Origin: Streptomyces mexicanus
GTDB lineage: Bacteria > Actinomycetota > Actinomycetes > Streptomycetales > Streptomycetaceae
DNA: 45,878 nt
NCBI RefSeq assembly: GCF_902506575.1
Contig: NZ_LR732544.1
Span: 2,702,232-2,748,109 of the forward strand
Direction: 5' to 3'
This document shows, one piece after another, positions 42,205-45,878 of this stretch (the stretch's first letter is position 1; each line of letters begins with the position of its first letter). A program made the position numbers and the translations under genes. The notes under the pieces were generated by a model. That model was not told the DNA's origin and ran no database searches. It saw only the letters and a list, made by a program, of their open reading frames with translations.

Positions 42205-43292
42205 CGCGCGCCCCCTCCCGCGGGCCGGCGGCCCGCCAGCGCCGCCCGGGCCTCCTCCAGCTCGGCGGCCAGCACCTCCACCAGCTGTCCGGCGGGCAGC
42301 GCCCGGGCCATGCGGTGGCCCTGGCCCGCCCACAGCGCCATGCCCTGCGGGTCGCCCGCCTTGGCGGCGGCCTTGCGCAGCGGCGAGGTGAGGTGGTGGA
42401 CCTCCGGGTAGGCGGCGGGCGCGTAGGGGCCATGCTCGCGCAGGAAGCGGTTGACCAGGCCGCGGGCCGGCCGCCCGGTGAAGGCGCGGGTCAGCTCGGT
42501 GTGCGGGTGGAGCGGGTCGGTCAGGGCCTGCTTGTGCAGGTCGTGCGCGCCGGACTCGGGGGTGGCGAGGAACGCGGTGCCCAGCTGGGCGGCGCTCGCC
42601 CCGGCCGCGAGCACGGCGGCGATCTGGCTGCCCCGCATGATGCCGCCCGCGGCGACGATCGGCAGGTGCACCGCCTCGCGCAGCTGCGCGACGAGGGACA
42701 GCACGCCGATGCCGGCGCCGTCGTTCTCCGGCAGGTCGCGGTGGGTGCCCTGGTGGCCACCGGCCTCCACGCCCTGGGCGACGACCGCGTCCGCGCCGGC
42801 CTGCTGCACGGCCCGGGCCTCCTCCACGGTGGTGGCGGTGACCAGGGTGTAGGTGCCGACCCGGTGCAGGGCGTCGACGACCTCGCGGGCGGGCACGCCG
42901 AAGTGGAAGGAGACCACCGGAACGGGGTCCTCCAGAAGCACGGCGAGCTTGGCGTCGTAGCCGTCGTCCCGGCCGCCGCACTCCGGGTCGCCCAGCTCGG
43001 TCTCGTACCAGGCGGCCTCGCCGGCCAGCTGCTGGGCGTACAGGTCCACCGCGCCGGACTCCCCGTGCTCCGGCTGCGGCATGAACACGTTCACGCCGAA
43101 CGGGCGGGCGGTCAGGCTCCGCAGCTGCTTGATCTCCTGGTACATGCCGTCGGCGGTCTTGTAGCCGGCGGCGAGGAACCCCAGCCCGCCGGCGTCGCAC
43201 ACGGCGGCGGCCAGCCGCGGTACGGAGGGGCCGCCCGCCATCGGCGCCTGCACGATCGGGTGCGGGAAGAGATCGGTCAGTGCGGAGGACAT
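42201..43292 (-). CDS. Nitronate monooxygenase (FMN-dependent, 2-nitropropane dioxygenase family)
   Basis: 363 residues. The FMN-barrel begins with HPIVQAPMAGGPSVPRLAAA (about 11-30), CDAGGLGFLAAGYK near 33, VVSFHFGVPAREVVDAL (about 130), GVEAGGHQGTHRDL with the catalytic His region near 173-186, PIVAAGGIMRG near 212-222 and AAQLGTAFLATPESGA near 234. These are the class I NMO motifs. It oxidises nitronates such as propionate-3-nitronate with O2, a detoxification role. The ATG at 43292 is in a normal position. It overlaps rsmE by 4 bases. Confidence 0.93.
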   Translation of the reverse strand: MSSALTDLFPHPIVQAPMAGGPSVPRLAAAVCDAGGLGFLAAGYKTADGMYQEIKQLRSLTARPFGVNVFMPQPEHGESGAVDLYAQQLAGEAAWYETELGDPECGGRDDGYDAKLAVLLEDPVPVVSFHFGVPAREVVDALHRVGTYTLVTATTVEEARAVQQAGADAVVAQGVEAGGHQGTHRDLPENDGAGIGVLSLVAQLREAVHLPIVAAGGIMRGSQIAAVLAAGASAAQLGTAFLATPESGAHDLHKQALTDPLHPHTELTRAFTGRPARGLVNRFLREHGPYAPAAYPEVHHLTSPLRKAAAKAGDPQGMALWAGQGHRMARALPAGQLVEVLAAELEEARAALAGRRPAGGGAR

Positions 43293-43444
43293 GACCGCAT
43301 GGTGTCACGTCCCGGGGACGGCTCCGAATCGGCCCGACCTCCGGCATGTGCCGGAGGCGGCCAGGCGGGTGATGCCGTGACCGCCTCCGCGTACGACTCG
43401 GTGGTGCGGCGGCCTCGAGGCAGCCGCCGCACGCGCCTCAGCGA

Positions 43445-43492
43445 CCGTTGAACGCGTCCTTCAACCGCGAGAACAACCCCTGCTGCCCGGGC
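43445..43492. repeat. Direct repeat, copy of the dnaJ 3' end (outer copy)
   Basis: 48 bases identical to 43557-43604, in the same direction. Read on the minus strand this copy also encodes [17 protein letters not shown] followed by a stop, so the whole C-terminus and stop of dnaJ are doubled. It lies outside the present gene. Confidence 0.9.
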
Positions 43493-43505
43493 CGACTGTG
43501 CCCGC

Positions 43506-43523
43506 CCGGGGGACGACCCCCGG
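43506..43523. terminator. GC hairpin between the two copies of the dnaJ tail
   Basis: CCGGGGG and CCCCCGG form a perfect 7-bp stem around ACGA, 27 bases past the dnaJ stop codon. It probably ends the hrcA-dnaJ transcript. Confidence 0.6.
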
Positions 43524-43549
43524 ACCCCCAGCCCGCCGGCCACCGGCCG

Positions 43550-44686
43550 TCACCTGCCGTTGAACGCGTCCTTCAACCGCGAGAACAACCCCTGCTGCCC
43601 GGGCTGGAACTGCCCCTGCGGGCGTTCCTCGCCGCGCAGTTTGGCCAGCTCGCGCAGCAGGCGCTCCTGCTCGGGGTCGAGCTTGGTCGGAGTCTGCACC
43701 TCGACGTGGACGACGAGGTCGCCGCGCCCGCCGCCGCGCAGATGGGTGACACCGCGGTTGTGCAGCGGGATCGACTGGCCCGACTGGGTGCCCGGGCGGA
43801 TGTCGACCTCCTCCATGCCGTCCAGCGTCTCCAGGGGCACCTTGGTGCCCAGGGCCGCCGCGGTCATCGGGAGGGTGACCGTGCAGTGCAGGTCGTCGCC
43901 GCGCCGCTGGAAGACCGGGTGCGGCAGCTCGTGGATCTCCACGTACAGGTCACCGGCCGGGCCGCCGCCCGGGCCGACCTCGCCCTCACCCGCGAGCTGG
44001 ATACGGGTGCCGTTGTCCACACCGGCGGGGATCTTCACCGTCAGGGGGCGGCGGGCGCGGGTGCGGCCGTCGCCGGCGCACTCCGGGCACGGGTTGGGCA
44101 CGACGGTGCCGAAGCCCTGGCACTGCGGGCAGGGGCGGGAGGTCATGACCTGTCCCAGGAAGGACCGGGTGACCTGCGAGACCTCACCGCGGCCGCGGCA
44201 CATGTCGCACGTCTGGGCACTGGTGCCCGGCGCCGCGCCCTCGCCGTTGCAGGTGGTGCAGACGACGGCCGTGTCGACCTGGATGTCCTTGGTGGTGCCG
44301 AAGGCCGCCTCGTCCAGCTCGACCTCCAGACGGATCATGGCGTCCTGGCCGCGGCGGGTGCGCGAGCGCGGTCCGCGCTGCGACGCCGTGCCGAAGAAGG
44401 CGTCCATGATGTCGGAGAAGTTGCCGAAGGCGCCGGCCCCGAAGCCGCCCGCGCCGGCCCCGCCGGACTGCGAGAGCGGGTCGCCGCCGAGGTCGTAGAC
44501 CTGCTTCTTCTGCGGGTCGGAGAGCACCTCGTAGGCGGCGTTGATCTCCTTGAACCGCTCCTGGGTCTTCGGATCGGGGTTGACGTCCGGGTGCAGCTCG
44601 CGTGCGAGCCGCCGGAAGGCCTTCTTGATCTCTTCCTGCGACGCGTCGCGGCGCACGCCGAGGACGGCGTAGTAGTCCGTGGCCAC
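43550..44686 (-). CDS. dnaJ: DnaJ-type co-chaperone (HSP40), second copy
   Basis: 378 residues. The J domain at 3-66 has HPD at 32-34. The Gly/Phe-rich region (about 72-95) leads to four zinc-finger repeats CxxCxGxG ([32 protein letters not shown], about 140-212), and the C-terminal substrate-binding domains follow with [19 protein letters not shown]. It activates the DnaK ATPase. The ATG lies directly after the hrcA stop (44687 is the last base of hrcA), so hrcA and dnaJ are one operon under the CIRCE operator. The C-terminal 17 residues are duplicated downstream as a tail fragment. Confidence 0.97.
   Translation of the reverse strand: MATDYYAVLGVRRDASQEEIKKAFRRLARELHPDVNPDPKTQERFKEINAAYEVLSDPQKKQVYDLGGDPLSQSGGAGAGGFGAGAFGNFSDIMDAFFGTASQRGPRSRTRRGQDAMIRLEVELDEAAFGTTKDIQVDTAVVCTTCNGEGAAPGTSAQTCDMCRGRGEVSQVTRSFLGQVMTSRPCPQCQGFGTVVPNPCPECAGDGRTRARRPLTVKIPAGVDNGTRIQLAGEGEVGPGGGPAGDLYVEIHELPHPVFQRRGDDLHCTVTLPMTAAALGTKVPLETLDGMEEVDIRPGTQSGQSIPLHNRGVTHLRGGGRGDLVVHVEVQTPTKLDPEQERLLRELAKLRGEERPQGQFQPGQQGLFSRLKDAFNGR
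43557..43604. repeat. Direct repeat, inner copy inside the dnaJ 3' end
   Basis: 48 bases, the coding copy that gives the last residues of DnaJ. It is identical to 43445-43492 and lies 112 bases away. Confidence 0.9.
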
Positions 44687-45703
44687 TTACGACTCCGCCA
44701 GGATCTGTCCGACGTACCGTGCCACTGCGCGTACCGCTCCCATCGTTCCCGGGTAGTCCATGCGGGTCGGTCCGACCACGCCGAGCTTGGCGACTGCCTC
44801 GCCGCCCGAACCGTAGCCCACCGACACGATGGACGTGGAGTTGAGTCCTTCGTGGGCGTTCTCGTGACCGATGCGCACGGTCATGCCCGGATCCTGTGTC
44901 TCACCGAGCAGCTTCAGCAGGACGACCTGCTCCTCCAGTGCCTCCAGCACGGGCCGGATGGTGAGGGGGAAGTCGTGGGCGAAGCGGGTCAGATTGGCGG
45001 TGCCGCCGATCATCAGCCGCTCCTCGTTCTCCTCGACGAGCGTCTCCAGGAGCGTGGACAGCACCGCCGAGACCGTCCCGCGGTCCTCGACGTCGAAGCC
45101 GTCCGGCAGGTCCTCCACCAGCTGCGGCACGTCCGTGAAACGGCGGCCGGCGACCCGGCTGTTCAGCCGCGCCCGCAGGTCGGCGAGCGAGGTCTCCCCG
45201 AACGGGGCCGGGCAGTCGATCATCCGCTGCTCGACCCGCCCGGTGTCCGTGATCAGCACCAGCATGACCCGCGCGGGCGCCAGCGACAGCAGCTCCACGT
45301 GCCGCACGGTCGAACGGGTCAGCGACGGATACTGGACGACCGCGACCTGCCGGGTCAGCTGCGCCAGCAGCCGCACCGTGCGGGCCACCACGTCGTCGAG
45401 GTCGACGGCGCCGTCGAGGAAGTTCTGGATGGCGCGCCGCTCCGGCGCGGTCATCGGCTTGACCCCGGCCAGCTTGTCGACGAACAGGCGGTAGCCCTTG
45501 TCGGTGGGGATGCGGCCCGCGCTGGTGTGCGGCTGGGCGATGTAGCCCTCCTCCTCCAGGGCCGCCATGTCGTTGCGGACCGTGGCCGGGGAGACGCCGA
45601 GGTTGTGCCGCTCGGTGAGCGCCTTCGAGCCGACCGGCTCCTCCGTGCCGACGTAGTCCTGGACGATGGCGCGGAGTACCTGAAGCCGTCGCTCACTGAG
45701 CAT
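44687..45703 (-). CDS. hrcA: Heat-inducible transcription repressor HrcA
   Basis: 338 residues from the ATG at 45703 with GGAGG upstream; the open frame beyond it was rejected. The winged helix domain is at about 3-80 ([54 protein letters not shown]), followed by the GAF-like and inserted dimerisation domains, with [15 protein letters not shown] and [11 protein letters not shown] as conserved marks. HrcA represses heat-shock genes at CIRCE sites and is kept active by GroEL. A CIRCE element 41 bases upstream of the ATG shows autoregulation. It is cotranscribed with dnaJ. Confidence 0.98.
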   Translation of the reverse strand: MLSERRLQVLRAIVQDYVGTEEPVGSKALTERHNLGVSPATVRNDMAALEEEGYIAQPHTSAGRIPTDKGYRLFVDKLAGVKPMTAPERRAIQNFLDGAVDLDDVVARTVRLLAQLTRQVAVVQYPSLTRSTVRHVELLSLAPARVMLVLITDTGRVEQRMIDCPAPFGETSLADLRARLNSRVAGRRFTDVPQLVEDLPDGFDVEDRGTVSAVLSTLLETLVEENEERLMIGGTANLTRFAHDFPLTIRPVLEALEEQVVLLKLLGETQDPGMTVRIGHENAHEGLNSTSIVSVGYGSGGEAVAKLGVVGPTRMDYPGTMGAVRAVARYVGQILAES

Positions 45704-45744
45704 CGCGCACACCTCCAGAGTCCTTCCTCGGCTCTCCGCCCGTC

Positions 45745-45771
45745 CTGGCACTCGGCGCATACGAGTGCCAG
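45745..45771. promoter_or_regulatory. CIRCE operator of hrcA-dnaJ
   Basis: CTGGCACTC, 9 bases, GAGTGCCAG: a perfect 9-bp inverted repeat with the correct N9 spacing. The consensus is TTAGCACTC-N9-GAGTGCTAA, so the seven inner bases of each arm differ only at one position. HrcA bound here would repress the operon below and possibly the divergent gene starting at 45845. Confidence 0.95.
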
Positions 45772-45844
45772 CATTCCCGCGCCCAGTGTACGGCTGCCGG
45801 GTACGGCTGCGGCAAGGACGGTCCCGGGAAGCTAGCGTCGCGGC

Positions 45845-45878
45845 ATGACGGTGACTTGGGAAGAGGCGGGGTGGGAGC
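45845..45878 (+). CDS. Start of a divergent gene, possibly MBL-fold hydrolase (partial)
   Basis: Eleven codons from the ATG at 45845 ([11 protein letters not shown]) run off the right edge. From memory, Streptomyces genes beside hrcA start MTVTWEELGWE and encode metallo-beta-lactamase-fold hydrolases, which supports the assignment. The possible -10 (TAGCGT, near 45833) implies a leaderless transcript. Too short for more. Confidence 0.5.
   Translation, partial: MTVTWEEAGWE

Noticed and set aside
43448..45835. Plus-strand open frame across dnaJ and hrcA
   Set aside because: Shadow frame; both chaperone genes on the minus strand are unambiguous.

Overview
The window is high-GC actinobacterial DNA, almost certainly from a Streptomyces chromosome. 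The evidence is strong G/C bias at third codon positions, GTG starts, GGAGG-type ribosome sites, and a right-hand block of typical Streptomyces housekeeping genes (hrcA, a second dnaJ, rsmE, a tricorn-type protease, HIT protein, ribonuclease Z). No rRNA, tRNA or CRISPR array was found.

The window has two halves. From about 32.27 kb to the right end the DNA is a compact block mostly read leftward: glucarate dehydratase-like enzyme with a divergent IclR regulator, adenosine/adenine deaminase, RNase Z, HIT protein, tricorn protease, VOC protein, RsmE, nitronate monooxygenase, DnaJ and HrcA. HrcA has a near-perfect CIRCE operator upstream, and the first bases of a rightward gene follow. The 3' end of dnaJ and its stop codon exist in two copies 112 bp apart.

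From the left end to about 32.26 kb the DNA is accessory: single genes and short operons, long gaps and many decayed genes. Intact units are an ABC exporter pair followed by a squalene/phytoene synthase-family enzyme and a polyprenyl diphosphate synthase (0.7-4.2 kb, a possible terpenoid operon); a TetR/YczE-type membrane protein pair with a long palindromic operator; an alpha/beta hydrolase; an NAD-dependent epimerase with a LysR regulator; a CPA1 Na+/H+ antiporter; a secreted GH43 glycosidase; an epoxide hydrolase; a four-EF-hand protein; a TIGR01777-type epimerase; a low-GC PH-like membrane protein; an AraC regulator beside a broken NmrA-type reductase and an intact NAD(P)H oxidoreductase; and a divergent MFS/TetR pair.

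The relics include ISL3 and IS5 transposase fragments, an MmyB-type regulator tail, a deazaflavin-reductase fragment, an MFS 3' end, a Y-family polymerase tail, a frameshifted Ntn-hydrolase, a frameshifted tectonin-repeat protein, a secreted HNH nuclease that lost its catalytic block, and a PfkB kinase cut off in mid-gene at the accessory/core border. The picture is a site of repeated insertion, deletion and decay next to a stable core block. The best candidate for an undescribed system is the exporter plus isoprenoid-synthase operon at the left.
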